DNA from: Porphyromonadaceae bacterium UBA3318
GTDB taxonomy: Bacteria; Bacteroidota; Bacteroidia; Bacteroidales; Muribaculaceae
Length of the DNA: 57,905 nt
Direction: 5' to 3'
Assembly (NCBI GenBank): GCA_002361235.1
Contig: DESI01000049.1
Span: 1-57,905 of the forward strand
Part shown: positions 25,947 through 34,453 of the stretch, piece after piece
How the letters are laid out: every line of letters begins with the position of its first letter
How positions within the stretch are numbered: the stretch's first letter is position 1
The notes under the pieces: model-generated
Told to the model about the DNA's origin: nothing
Seen by the model: the letters and a program-made list of their open reading frames with translations, nothing else
Databases searched by the model: none
Made by a program: the position numbers and the translations under genes

Positions 25947-26001
25947 AAGTCATAAGTCATAGTGATGAGAGACGAGGTAAGTCATAAGTCATAGTGACGA
26001 G
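25947..26001 (+). repeat. 32-bp direct repeats in the 5' leader of the SusA-like gene
   Basis: A 23-bp sequence starting AAGTCATAAGTCATAGTGA occurs at 25947 and again at 25979, with one mismatch. Each copy holds two AAGTCAT heptamers. They lie between the -7 box and the start codon. Confidence 0.8.
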
Positions 26002-26033
26002 TGATGAAGTAAGACAACCTAATTGATACAACC

Positions 26034-27977
26034 ATGAAAGGAAACTGGAAAGGAATCGTGACAAGGATGGCGTGCGGACTCGCAGGACTCGGAGTCGTGA
26101 GCTGCGCGGGCAACGCATGGGCCGCCGAAGTGAGTCCCGCTCTGTCGGGTTCGGCACTGAAGAAGGGAAACATAACGCGTGTGGAGCCGCCGTGCTGGTG
26201 GACCGGGATGGCCAACGACACGCTGCAGCTGATGATAACCGGACCCGGCATCGGCGACGCCGAGTTCTCCACCCGCTATCCCGGTGTGGAGATACTGCGC
26301 CAGTTCAAGTTGGACAGCCCCAACTACAAGTTCGTATATCTTAAGATAGCGCGTGACACACAGGCCGGGAACGTGAAGTTTGACGTGACCCGCGACGGTA
26401 AGCGCAGCGAACTGAGCTATCCGTTGCTGGCCCGTACGCGTAAGGCCGGGGACTATAAGGGCTTTGATTCATCGGATGTGCTATATCTCCTGATGCCCGA
26501 CCGCTTCGCCCGTGTCGAGCCCACCTCCAAAGCTAAGAAGAACGCCGGCAACGGCCTGGAATATGATCCTGCCATTGACCGCAACGACCCCAACGGACGT
26601 CACGGAGGCAACATAGCCGGAATCAGAAGCCGTCTCGGATACCTCGACACGTTGGGCGTCACCGCGCTGTGGATGACGCCGGTGCTGGAGAACGATATGC
26701 CCGGTGGCTCATACCACGGTTATGCAACCACCGACTATTACCGCGTCGACCCGCGTTTCGGCACAAACACCGAGTGGAACAATCTGATCGAATCCGCGCA
26801 TGACATGGGGCTTAAGGTGGTGATGGACATGATATTCAACCACACCGGCGTGAACCATCCCTGGATGAAGGACATGCCCTCGGCCGACTGGTACAACCAT
26901 CCCGACGGCAAGACGCTTACCAACTTCCGCCTCACCACGGCCCACGATCCGTACGTGTCGGACTATGACAAGGACAAGACTGTGAACGGATGGTTTGTGT
27001 CGGCGATGCCCGACCTGAACCAGCGCAACCCGGAGGTGATGAAGTATCTGATCCAGAACTCCATCTGGTGGATAGAGAACAGCAAGATAGACGGTATCCG
27101 CATGGACACGTATCCTTACGCCGACATGCACGGCATGTCGCAGTGGGGCGCCGACGTGCTGCGCGAGTATCCCAATTTCAACATAGTGGGCGAGTGCTGG
27201 TATTCCAACGAGGCCGGTTCGGCATTCTGGCAGAAGGACAACAAGCTCAATCCCGAGCAGACCAATCTCCCGACTGTCATGGACTTCTGGGCCATACTCA
27301 ACGGCCGCAAGGCATTCTATTCCGACACCGACCCCTGGCACGGGCTCAACGAAGTGTACGACCATTTGGCACAGGATTTCTTGTATGCCGATCCGCAGCA
27401 TGTGCTCACGTTCCTGGACAATCATGACTCCGACCGCTTCCTGGAGAAGATGCCCGCGGATTCCAAGGAACTCGGTCCCTGGAAGCAGGCCATGGCGTGG
27501 CTGCTGACCACGCGCGGAATTCCGCAGATATATTACGGTTCGGAGCTGCTGATGAACGGTTCCAAAGAGGGTTCGGACGGCTACATCCGTCTCGATATGC
27601 CCGGCGGATTCCCCGGCGACAAGACCGACGCGTTCACCGCCGAGGGACGCACCGCGCTGCAGAACGAGGCGTACGATTTCCTCCGTAACGTGCTGCAATG
27701 GCGCCGAAACGAAGGAAATGATGTAATTTCCAAGGGTTCGCTTAAACATTTTATGCCTCAAAACGGTATATATGCATATCAGCGTCGTCTCGGAGACAAG
27801 GAAGTGGTGGTGCTGCTCAACGGCAAGGACACTCCCAACGAGGTGACGATGGAGCGTACGCTCGAGGTATTGCCGTACGGAACGGTCAGACACGATGTGG
27901 TGTCGGGACGGGATGTCACGATTGAGCCGACCATGACATTCGCGCCGCGTCAGGTGATGATTCTGACCAACAAATAG
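26034..27977 (+). CDS. SusA-like neopullulanase/cyclomaltodextrinase (GH13)
   Basis: Cleaves maltooligosaccharides, cyclodextrins or pullulan in the periplasm. 647 aa: signal peptide (VVSCAGNAWA could be either a lipobox or a signal-peptidase I site), a cyclomaltodextrinase N-terminal domain (about 45-140, with NITRVEPPCWWTGM), a GH13 barrel, and a C-terminal beta-domain. The nucleophile is Asp358 (DGIRMDTYPYAD), the acid Glu387 (IVGECWY), and the third Asp is 465 (LDNHDSDR). Domain order and size match SusA. No SusR, SusB or SusCD neighbours are present, so the gene is outside a complete starch locus. Confidence 0.9.
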   Translation: MKGNWKGIVTRMACGLAGLGVVSCAGNAWAAEVSPALSGSALKKGNITRVEPPCWWTGMANDTLQLMITGPGIGDAEFSTRYPGVEILRQFKLDSPNYKFVYLKIARDTQAGNVKFDVTRDGKRSELSYPLLARTRKAGDYKGFDSSDVLYLLMPDRFARVEPTSKAKKNAGNGLEYDPAIDRNDPNGRHGGNIAGIRSRLGYLDTLGVTALWMTPVLENDMPGGSYHGYATTDYYRVDPRFGTNTEWNNLIESAHDMGLKVVMDMIFNHTGVNHPWMKDMPSADWYNHPDGKTLTNFRLTTAHDPYVSDYDKDKTVNGWFVSAMPDLNQRNPEVMKYLIQNSIWWIENSKIDGIRMDTYPYADMHGMSQWGADVLREYPNFNIVGECWYSNEAGSAFWQKDNKLNPEQTNLPTVMDFWAILNGRKAFYSDTDPWHGLNEVYDHLAQDFLYADPQHVLTFLDNHDSDRFLEKMPADSKELGPWKQAMAWLLTTRGIPQIYYGSELLMNGSKEGSDGYIRLDMPGGFPGDKTDAFTAEGRTALQNEAYDFLRNVLQWRRNEGNDVISKGSLKHFMPQNGIYAYQRRLGDKEVVVLLNGKDTPNEVTMERTLEVLPYGTVRHDVVSGRDVTIEPTMTFAPRQVMILTNK

Positions 27978-28052
27978 GCTGTTCGGGCTGAACGGCCTTA
28001 CATAATGGCTGTTTTCGGGCGTCGTCTCCGGTGAATACGAAAAGGGGAAGAC

Positions 28053-29420
28053 GTGAAAAACATAACGAACATATTGCGAAGGGTGCCGGTACCGGTCATC
28101 GTCGTCACGGCGTCCGTGGCGGTGGGAGTAGGAGCCGGTGCCCTTGCTGAGTTATTGAAGTGGCTCATGACGATGCTGTGGCGACTGTTCGCGCACGGCA
28201 TCAAGCCCGACCGCTCGCTTAACTGGCTTCTTCTGGCGCTTCCCGTAGCCGGCATTCTGCTCACCATGATAATCCAGCGTTATGTGCTGAAGCGCGATCT
28301 GTCGTGCGGGTCGGCCAAGCTGATCAAAAAGCTCCATGGCCGCGGCAGCGACTATAATATACCGGTTTCCGATTCCGTGTGGTCCATAATTCTTTGTTCC
28401 CTTACTGTCGGCTTCGGCGCCTCGGCCGGCTCGGAAGGCCCTACGGCCCTTAGCGGCGGAGCGTTGGCAAGCGGCATAGGGCGTAAATGCGGATTGCAGG
28501 CACGGTATCTGCGTATGCTGGTGGCCATCGGAGGCGGAGCGGGCATCGCCGCCATATTCAAGGCTCCCGTGGGCGGTATGCTCTATGTGATGGAGGTGCT
28601 GGAGATTGAATTCGGCGCCTTGGCCATGTTCGCCCTGGTGTTGGGATGTCTCACAGCCTCGGTCACATCCATGCTGATCAGCGGCACACCCTTCGACGTC
28701 TCGTTCCATATCACGTTTCCCGACAACGCCGACATCGGATGGATCATGCTGTTAGGTGTGTTCTTAGGTTTCTATTCCTTATGGTACGTATGGACGCGCA
28801 ACAAGGTCTGCGCCCTGCTGGACATGATGAAGAATCCCTGGGGCAAGGCATTGCTGACAGGCGTGGCCATGTCGTGGTGTGTGTTACTGGTTCCGGCACT
28901 GTTCGGCGAGGGCGACAGCGAGATGGTCAGTATGATACGCGGAGACTTCCCGACGCTGATGCAGCAGGGAGTGTTCGCCACCCATCATGCCGCCGGCACG
29001 ATGTTTTTCCTGGCGCTTACGTTTATTCTGCTCGTGAAGGGCATACTGGTTGCCGCGGCCAACAACGGCGGCGGCGTGGCCGGCGAGATGGTGCCCGCCA
29101 TGTTTATCGGCGCTGTGGCCGGCAGCCTGTTCGCCCACGGCATCAACCAGATGTTCGGCACGGAGATACCGGTGTGGTACATGTCGCTGGCGGCTATGGG
29201 CGCCATGTTGGGATGCAGCACGCACGCCCCGCTGATGTCCGTGTTTATTTTGGCCGAGATGACCAATTCGCTGCGCTACATGCCAGCCTACGTGATATGC
29301 GCCCTGATCAGCTATATTGTGATGAAATACCTGAATCCCCGTTCCCTTTGGTTCAACACCGGCCACGACGACCTCGCCGCCCTCCGGTCCCGCCTCCGCC
29401 ACACCCCGCCCAAAAAATAG
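28053..29420 (+). CDS. ClC-family chloride channel or antiporter
   Basis: 455-aa polytopic protein. The selectivity motif GSEGP is at 126-130, where Glu128 matches the gating Glu of E. coli ClcA. GIAAIFKAPVGGMLYVMEV follows at about 164-182, and NNGGGVAGEMVPAMFIG forms the later conserved loop. It exchanges or conducts chloride across the inner membrane. Translation starts with GTG at 28053, preceded by AAGGGGAAG, an unusually strong Shine-Dalgarno for this genome. It has no C-terminal CBS domains. Confidence 0.92.
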   Translation: MKNITNILRRVPVPVIVVTASVAVGVGAGALAELLKWLMTMLWRLFAHGIKPDRSLNWLLLALPVAGILLTMIIQRYVLKRDLSCGSAKLIKKLHGRGSDYNIPVSDSVWSIILCSLTVGFGASAGSEGPTALSGGALASGIGRKCGLQARYLRMLVAIGGGAGIAAIFKAPVGGMLYVMEVLEIEFGALAMFALVLGCLTASVTSMLISGTPFDVSFHITFPDNADIGWIMLLGVFLGFYSLWYVWTRNKVCALLDMMKNPWGKALLTGVAMSWCVLLVPALFGEGDSEMVSMIRGDFPTLMQQGVFATHHAAGTMFFLALTFILLVKGILVAAANNGGGVAGEMVPAMFIGAVAGSLFAHGINQMFGTEIPVWYMSLAAMGAMLGCSTHAPLMSVFILAEMTNSLRYMPAYVICALISYIVMKYLNPRSLWFNTGHDDLAALRSRLRHTPPKK

Positions 29421-29423
29421 CGA

Positions 29424-29474
29424 CGCCGATAGTGGCACCGATAGTGTCGCCGATAATGGCTCCGATAGTGTCGC
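29424..29474 (+). repeat. 12-bp tandem repeat, 4 units
   Basis: CCGATAGTG or CCGATAATG recurs at 29426, 29438, 29450 and 29462 with a 12-bp period, immediately after the ClC stop codon. Confidence 0.85.
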
Positions 29475-29493
29475 ATGCTCTCCGAGCCGCGCA

Positions 29494-29602
29494 ACTGGAA
29501 TGACGACGTCCACGTCGTCAACATGCAGGCGGTGGGGACACCGCCTTTCCAGTCGCCGACAATTGCAGGGTCTGTCGGAGATAATTGTGGGGTCAGTCGG
29601 CG
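29494..29602. terminator. Y-shaped hairpin cluster between convergent genes
   Basis: ACTGGAA (29494-29500) and TTCCAGT (29547-29553) close two inner hairpins: TGACGACGT/ACGTCGTCA (29501-29520, 2-nt loop) and GGCGGTG/CACCGCC (29528-29545). A second stem, CGCCGAC (29554-29560) with GTCGGCG (29596-29602), holds an inner CAATT/AATTG. It may act as a bidirectional terminator, though no long T-tract is present. Confidence 0.6.
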
Positions 29603-30504
29603 ACGGAGGTGATGTCGCGGCCGGAGAGGCGGTAGGTGGCCTGGCGCAGATAGGCGCCGAGGGCTTCGTAGTCCTTGCCGAATTCGGCCTGTTTCTCGAC
29701 GCTGACGGGTTCGCCGATGGTGACGCGCATGGGTTTCTCGCGTTTCTTGAACAGCTCGCGGGCCAGACAGGCGGTGCGCAGCAGGATGCTGTGATGGCCC
29801 AGCCAGTTGAAGAACCTGGAATTGGTGCCGTGGAAATAAATGGGAATCACGGGTACTTTCGATTTCATTATGATCTGCAGGACGGCGGGTTGCCACGGGC
29901 GGTCGACTATGATTCCCTCCTTGTCGGTCTTGCCGATTGCGCCGGCGGGGAAGAATCCTACGGGTTCGCCCGCTTTAAGCATCGACAGCGCCTCGCGGAT
30001 TCCGTTGACCGATACGCGCCGGCGGTCCGGTTTGTCGGAGGCGGCCTGGTCTACGGCTATGAAGTTGGGGCGCATGGCCGACAGCTGGTTGAGGATCATA
30101 TTGACCATAACCTTGAACCTGGGACGCACCCGGGTGATGATGTATATCAGGGCGATGCCGTCGATCGAGCCGAACGGATGGTTGCTCACGGTGATGAAGG
30201 CGCCTTTCTTGAACCGGTCCAGCACTTCGGCGTTGTCTACCTGAAGCGGAATCTTGAATTCATCGACCATAAGGTGCTTCACAAACTCCGGTCCCGGTGT
30301 CTGGCACCATTTGGAGTGCACGCGGTTCACCTCGTCGATCTGAAGGAGGTGCATCAGCCGCTTTACGAGCCACCTGAATTTCCTTGATGCCGGAACAACC
30401 TCGGCCACATCGGCGGGGGTAATCACTTCGGGGCGCACTTCGATGTCGGGGTATTCATCGAAGACATATACGCGTTCCCCCTTGCTATTTAATTTTGTCT
30501 GCAT
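29593..30504 (-). CDS. lysophospholipid acyltransferase family protein (PlsC-like)
   Basis: 303 aa. Contains the acyltransferase motif TVSNHPFGSIDGIAL (His109, Asp115), the long-spaced form found in hemolysin-type acyltransferases, followed by RRRVSVNGIREALSMLKAGEPVGFFPAGAIG as the second family block (the glycerophosphate-binding region). It probably transfers acyl groups to a lysolipid or amino lipid at the inner membrane; the acceptor is unknown. Its start overlaps the end of the GtrA gene by 20 nt, so it is the third gene of a minus-strand membrane-lipid operon. Confidence 0.86.
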   Translation of the reverse strand: MQTKLNSKGERVYVFDEYPDIEVRPEVITPADVAEVVPASRKFRWLVKRLMHLLQIDEVNRVHSKWCQTPGPEFVKHLMVDEFKIPLQVDNAEVLDRFKKGAFITVSNHPFGSIDGIALIYIITRVRPRFKVMVNMILNQLSAMRPNFIAVDQAASDKPDRRRVSVNGIREALSMLKAGEPVGFFPAGAIGKTDKEGIIVDRPWQPAVLQIIMKSKVPVIPIYFHGTNSRFFNWLGHHSILLRTACLARELFKKREKPMRVTIGEPVSVEKQAEFGKDYEALGAYLRQATYRLSGRDITSVAD

Positions 30505-31039
30505 TCTTAATTCTTCCTTCTATGCCCAGACGGTCTGCGAGTCTGATAATATATGCGTCGATGGGATTGCGCTTGAAAACGAAATTGCGCTGCAGCAGGA
30601 AATTCCACATTATCGACACCACCAGCGAGACGAACAGGCGAGCCGTCAGGAATATGGAGTCCTGGCCGAGTCCGATGGTGTGGGTAAGCCAGTGCCAGTC
30701 GTCAATCAGATAATAGATGAACTGGGTGCCGAAACTGTTCAGCAGCAGCGAGCCGACCCATACGAACATGAACTTCACTATCACCGGACGCCATTCGAGG
30801 CCTTCGGAATGGAACGTGAAGCGATAGTTGATGATACAGTTGAAGATGCCGCCCACCAGGGCTCCGAGTGCTGTGGAAAGCCAGGGAGTCAGGTTGCAGA
30901 ACGCGAACAGCACGAACGAGACAATCATGTCGATCCAGCCGCATATCTGGGAGGACGCTCCTGAACGCAGAAGTGTGAATATGAAGCCGTTGTCGTGTAC
31001 AAGGTTGTATCTGAACTTCCTCAACCCGGGCCTTGTCAT
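30485..31039 (-). CDS. GtrA family membrane protein
   Basis: 184 aa with four hydrophobic helices and the family features FNCIINYRFTF (central Asn/Arg motif) and WVGSLLLNSFGTQFIYYL. GtrA proteins are thought to help flip polyprenyl-linked sugars or to act in cell-surface glycan synthesis. It overlaps the acyltransferase downstream by 20 nt and lies 17 bp after the CDP-alcohol phosphatidyltransferase. Its exact substrate cannot be told. Confidence 0.85.
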   Translation of the reverse strand: MTRPGLRKFRYNLVHDNGFIFTLLRSGASSQICGWIDMIVSFVLFAFCNLTPWLSTALGALVGGIFNCIINYRFTFHSEGLEWRPVIVKFMFVWVGSLLLNSFGTQFIYYLIDDWHWLTHTIGLGQDSIFLTARLFVSLVVSIMWNFLLQRNFVFKRNPIDAYIIRLADRLGIEGRIKNADKIK

Positions 31040-31056
31040 AATGAATGTGATTGGTA

Positions 31057-31755
31057 TTATTTATCCTGCTTGCGGAATTTCTTGGGAGGATCCTGCTTGG
31101 CAAGCATCCTGAGGTCTCTTGCCAGGGAGAAGATGTAGATCAGGAAAAGGATTACGGCTACGATGGCGCCGACGCAATCGAACACTGTCCAGGGCTCGTT
31201 GAATACAGTCACCGTCACATCGGGCCAGGGATTGAAGATATACAGGGTGAATACGGCTATGATTATCAGTCGTGCTTCGGTGGGTCCCATGCTGGCGTAT
31301 GTGAGCCGGAACTTGTCCATCACTATCGTGGACAGGTATGTGTAGATCGACATGCAGAGGTAGCCCGCCAGAATGAACATGGCTATGGACAGCTGCATCA
31401 TAGGGCTGAGACCCAGGCCGATACAGAACAGGCACGTGGTGAGGGCGTCGAGCGAATGGTCGATGAAGAAGCCGTACTTGGGACGCTGTGTCTCGCGCAC
31501 GCGGGCCAGCGTGCCGTCGAGACTGTCGCCATACCAGTTCAGCACCAGCGACAGCGACGCCAGCCACAGGTAATTCACATTATAATTCGCCAGCCAGCAG
31601 AACAGGGCGTAAAGCACTGCGGCTGCGACTCCGAAATAAGTCAGAAAATCAGACGTCACCCATGCCGGCTGTCTTTTTGCCAGCCACACAAGCAGTTTCT
31701 TTTCCCCGCTGTTTAACAGCGAGGTCTGAAGCCGATTTGAATTTTCTTTTCCCAT
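31057..31755 (-). CDS. CDP-alcohol phosphatidyltransferase family protein
   Basis: 232-aa integral membrane enzyme with the diagnostic motif DGx2ARx8Gx3Dx3D, seen as DGTLARVRETQ...YGFFIDHSLD. It joins a CDP-activated lipid to an alcohol head group; the alcohol (inositol phosphate, glycerol phosphate or other) is not evident. ATG at 31755 (MGKENSNRLQTSLL) is preferred over 31776. It is the first gene of the operon with GtrA and the acyltransferase. Confidence 0.87.
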   Translation of the reverse strand: MGKENSNRLQTSLLNSGEKKLLVWLAKRQPAWVTSDFLTYFGVAAAVLYALFCWLANYNVNYLWLASLSLVLNWYGDSLDGTLARVRETQRPKYGFFIDHSLDALTTCLFCIGLGLSPMMQLSIAMFILAGYLCMSIYTYLSTIVMDKFRLTYASMGPTEARLIIIAVFTLYIFNPWPDVTVTVFNEPWTVFDCVGAIVAVILFLIYIFSLARDLRMLAKQDPPKKFRKQDK

Positions 31756-31839
31756 CTTTAGGTAGATTAAGGCCATGATGTCACGTTGCCGTCCCCTCTC
31801 GAGACCGGCCCATGCCTGAAAATTATTCTATTTGAAACG

Positions 31840-31871
31840 CAAATTTAACAAATTGGCCTGAATCTTGCAAT
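31840..31871 (-). promoter_or_regulatory. promoter of the phosphatidyltransferase-GtrA-acyltransferase operon
   Basis: Minus-strand TAAATTTG (31840-31847) with ATTG (31868-31871) 20 nt upstream. A second possible -7 box, TAATTTTG, lies at 31880-31887. Confidence 0.5.
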
Positions 31872-31899
31872 AATCCCGCCAAAATTAAGCCGCACAATC

Positions 31900-32436
31900 T
31901 CAGAAGCGGAGGTAGAAGGCGACGGGGTCGAAACGGACGGTGAAGGGGGATGAGCGTCTGGAGGCGCGCGAGAGTTCGTAATGGAACGAGCGCTGGGTGT
32001 CCCACGACTTGATGTCGCATTTGCGGGTCTCGCCGGCCGGGATGTGGCAGGCTAATTTCACGTAGCGCTTGTGCAGCTGTCGGCCGTCGGGCGTCAGATA
32101 TTCTATATACAGGCTTACGCCCGACATGGTGCGGTCGGTGCGGTTGGTGATGAAGAAAGATTCCATCGGCGACGACCCCGGTTTGTCGAACCCGCTGAAC
32201 GCAATCTGCGAGATAGTGTAGCCGTTGTTGCAGTCCTCGCATTGCGACGCCACCATGAACGACCCGCGCTTCATGGTCTGCTCCGTGTCCGGTTTGGCCA
32301 CTCCCGTGTCCGGTTTCATGGTCTGTTCAGTGTCTGTTTTTTTGTTCCCGGCTTTGAGCTTCAGCGAAATCTTCCGCGCTGCGCCCGGAGCGGCGGCCAG
32401 ACTCAGCACCAGCAGGAGAGAGGCAATCCTTTTCAT
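31900..32436 (-). CDS. exported protein of unknown function
   Basis: 178 aa with a signal peptide (MKRIASLLLVLSLAAAPGAA). A low-complexity linker holds the repeat PDTEQTMK (about 40-57), and the C-terminal part, about 110 aa, is beta-rich (YTISQIAFSGFDKPGS, MSGVSLYIEYLTPDG, LACHIPAGETRKCDIKSW) with two pairs of Cys (QCEDC, AC...KC). The linker repeat is also visible at DNA level. I do not recognise the family. The ATG overlaps the previous gene by 4 nt (ATGA); last of three tightly coupled genes. Confidence 0.72.
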   Translation of the reverse strand: MKRIASLLLVLSLAAAPGAARKISLKLKAGNKKTDTEQTMKPDTGVAKPDTEQTMKRGSFMVASQCEDCNNGYTISQIAFSGFDKPGSSPMESFFITNRTDRTMSGVSLYIEYLTPDGRQLHKRYVKLACHIPAGETRKCDIKSWDTQRSFHYELSRASRRSSPFTVRFDPVAFYLRF

Positions 32437-32981
32437 AGATACACAGGTTCAAGTATCTTGCTGCCGTAAGGCACGGGATACACCTTGACCATGCCCTGCT
32501 TTATCTCTGCCTGCGGGTCGGAGATGTTGAAGCGGAACATACGCCAGAATCGAGGCAGCAGATACATCACGCGGGGCTTGAACGAGAATTTCTGCGGCTC
32601 GAACGTCAGCGACGCCTCGTTGTCCGCAAGTTTTGCGGCGCATCTGGAGGGATTTGTCAGCACGCCCTTCACCACATTGCGGCATATAGACATGGAATAG
32701 CTGCCGGCCACGGCCGTAGGCTCCACGTGGCCGATTACGTCGCCGGGCGTGAGCCGGCAGTCGGGGCTGGAGAGCACGATGATGTCGCAGTCCTTGTCCG
32801 GCTGGCGGCGCTTGATCAGCACGCGGGTATGGTCCTCCGGAAATTCCCAGATTCCCTCTACGCGCGTCAGCGTGGCGTCGTCGCAGTATTCGCGCGCCTT
32901 TCCCTCGTCGGCTATCACCGCGCCCCACGCCGAGGCGCAGGCCGTGGCAAGCATCAGGATGTATGCCGCTGATCTTTTCAT
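32433..32981 (-). CDS. exported protein of unknown function
   Basis: 182 aa with a signal peptide (MKRSAAYILMLATACASAWG). The mature part is compact and beta-rich: GIWEFPEDHTRVLIKRRQ, CDIIVLSSPDCRLTPGDVIGHVE and YSMSICRNVVKG, then an aromatic and basic stretch FKPRVMYLLPRFWRMFRF. Start 32981 yields the signal peptide and overlaps the DUF3078 stop by 4 nt; the frame extends upstream only inside that gene. No family was recognised. Its coupling to a DUF3078 membrane-barrel-like protein suggests an outer-membrane or periplasmic role (inference). Confidence 0.74.
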   Translation of the reverse strand: MKRSAAYILMLATACASAWGAVIADEGKAREYCDDATLTRVEGIWEFPEDHTRVLIKRRQPDKDCDIIVLSSPDCRLTPGDVIGHVEPTAVAGSYSMSICRNVVKGVLTNPSRCAAKLADNEASLTFEPQKFSFKPRVMYLLPRFWRMFRFNISDPQAEIKQGMVKVYPVPYGSKILEPVYL

Positions 32982-34390
32982 TTGGTGGAGAATGTGTATG
33001 ACAGTCCCACGCTGAGTATCTCCTTCAGCATCCACTTCTTCCACTTGCGGTCAATGCCGGAGTCGGTAGCCGTGTCGTAGCGGAAATAGAAATAGAGCTG
33101 TGTGGAGAAGTACTTGCTGAACTGGAAATTGAGCGTGTTCTCCCAGTCGCCCACAAAGTTCTTGTAGTCGGTGAAGAGGAACAGACGGCTGCTGTAGCTG
33201 ATGTTCTCGCGGAACGCGCACTTGAAGTTCAGTTCGGCGTTGCTACCATACTCGTGCAGCGTGCGCTGGTCGGGCTTCATGCCGAGCGAGGCATGGTCTA
33301 TCTTGTCGTCAAGACATGTCTTGAGGTTGTATGACAGCGGAGCGATCGAGGCCGAGAAACTGAGCTTCTTGTTCGGTTTCTCGTAGTTGTAGGTCATACC
33401 GAGACCGACGTTGAGCGTTCCGGGACTCAGGAACGATGCCGTGCGTGTCTCGGAATTGGAGGCATAACTGTTGAGGAACTGCGTCTTGAACAGACCCGTC
33501 AGCGAGTAGTACCACCGGTTGGCGGCCTTGTAACCGAACTTGAGGTTGTACTGGAACAGTTCCTGCGAGATGGCGTATTTGTGGAACTGGTCCTCGTGGG
33601 TCGACGTGATGGCCAGCTTATAGTTGACGGTGCTTTGGAACATCACTCTGGGATTGTACACCGGATTGAGCTGCACGTCCCACAGGAAATTGCCGAAGAA
33701 CGCCAGGTAGTCGTTGCCGCCCTGGTACCAGTTGTGCGATATGTAAGCCTGCGACAGCTGCAGCGCGATGTTGAAGTTGTGCAGCCAGTTGATGTGCTTT
33801 TCGGGACCTTTGCGCGAGATTTCCACCTCGTCGATGTCCACCTGCGGCAGGTTCATGCCCCGGATGTATGCTATGAACGAATGGTCCTCCTCGGGCAGCG
33901 ACGGCGGCACGGGCAGGTCCCACACGGCATACTGTATGTAGTGCGGCTGTTTCACCATCAGGCCGTACATGAAGTCGTCGGCTATGCTGCGCTCGCGTAT
34001 CACGTCGCGCAGCCAGTCGGAGCTGTTCAGCTCGTACGGATGGTCGAAGTCGAACTGCTCCTCGGGGGCCTGATACGACGGTATGGCGTCGCCCAAGTCC
34101 AGTTCGGCGACGGTCACGGTGTCCGGCTGTGCCTTATAATCGTCGGGTATTTTCACACCCGCCTTTATAAGACGTTCGCGAATCTCCGCCTCCTCGCGGG
34201 CGCGTATGGAATCCTCGGCCGCGCGCCACATCGAGGGCGTGGCTTGAGGCACCGTGTCGGGCAGCCATTGCCGCGACAGACTGCGATAGCCGGGAAATAC
34301 CCACGGCAATGCCAGCTTGCTGACCGAGGCGCCCTGCGTCAGCAGCCCTGCCACGGCTGTCAGTATGGAGACTATAAATATGCGTTTCAT
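32978..34390 (-). CDS. DUF3078 family outer-membrane-like protein
   Basis: 470 aa with a signal peptide, an alpha-helical N-third, and a C-terminal DUF3078 domain from about 215: SHNWYQGGNDYLAFFGNF, FQYNLKFGYKAANRWYYSLTG, FLSPGTLNVGLGMTYNYE and WKKWMLKEILSVGLSYTF. Alternating hydrophobic strands ending in an aromatic-rich C-terminus suggest an outer-membrane beta-barrel. The function of DUF3078 is unknown. First gene of a three-gene set with ATGA overlaps; it lies 63 bp downstream of the S41 protease. Confidence 0.85.
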   Translation of the reverse strand: MKRIFIVSILTAVAGLLTQGASVSKLALPWVFPGYRSLSRQWLPDTVPQATPSMWRAAEDSIRAREEAEIRERLIKAGVKIPDDYKAQPDTVTVAELDLGDAIPSYQAPEEQFDFDHPYELNSSDWLRDVIRERSIADDFMYGLMVKQPHYIQYAVWDLPVPPSLPEEDHSFIAYIRGMNLPQVDIDEVEISRKGPEKHINWLHNFNIALQLSQAYISHNWYQGGNDYLAFFGNFLWDVQLNPVYNPRVMFQSTVNYKLAITSTHEDQFHKYAISQELFQYNLKFGYKAANRWYYSLTGLFKTQFLNSYASNSETRTASFLSPGTLNVGLGMTYNYEKPNKKLSFSASIAPLSYNLKTCLDDKIDHASLGMKPDQRTLHEYGSNAELNFKCAFRENISYSSRLFLFTDYKNFVGDWENTLNFQFSKYFSTQLYFYFRYDTATDSGIDRKWKKWMLKEILSVGLSYTFSTK

Positions 34391-34453
34391 GTCAGGTCGG
34401 TTAGAAGAAGTTGAATAGGTGGAAAGAGTTTATAATGTTAAGAATTTCAGAGT

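Noticed and set aside
27977..27997. Terminator after the SusA-like gene (GGCTGTTC/GAACGGCC)
   Set aside because: Short stem with a G-T pair and no T-tract; too weak to list.
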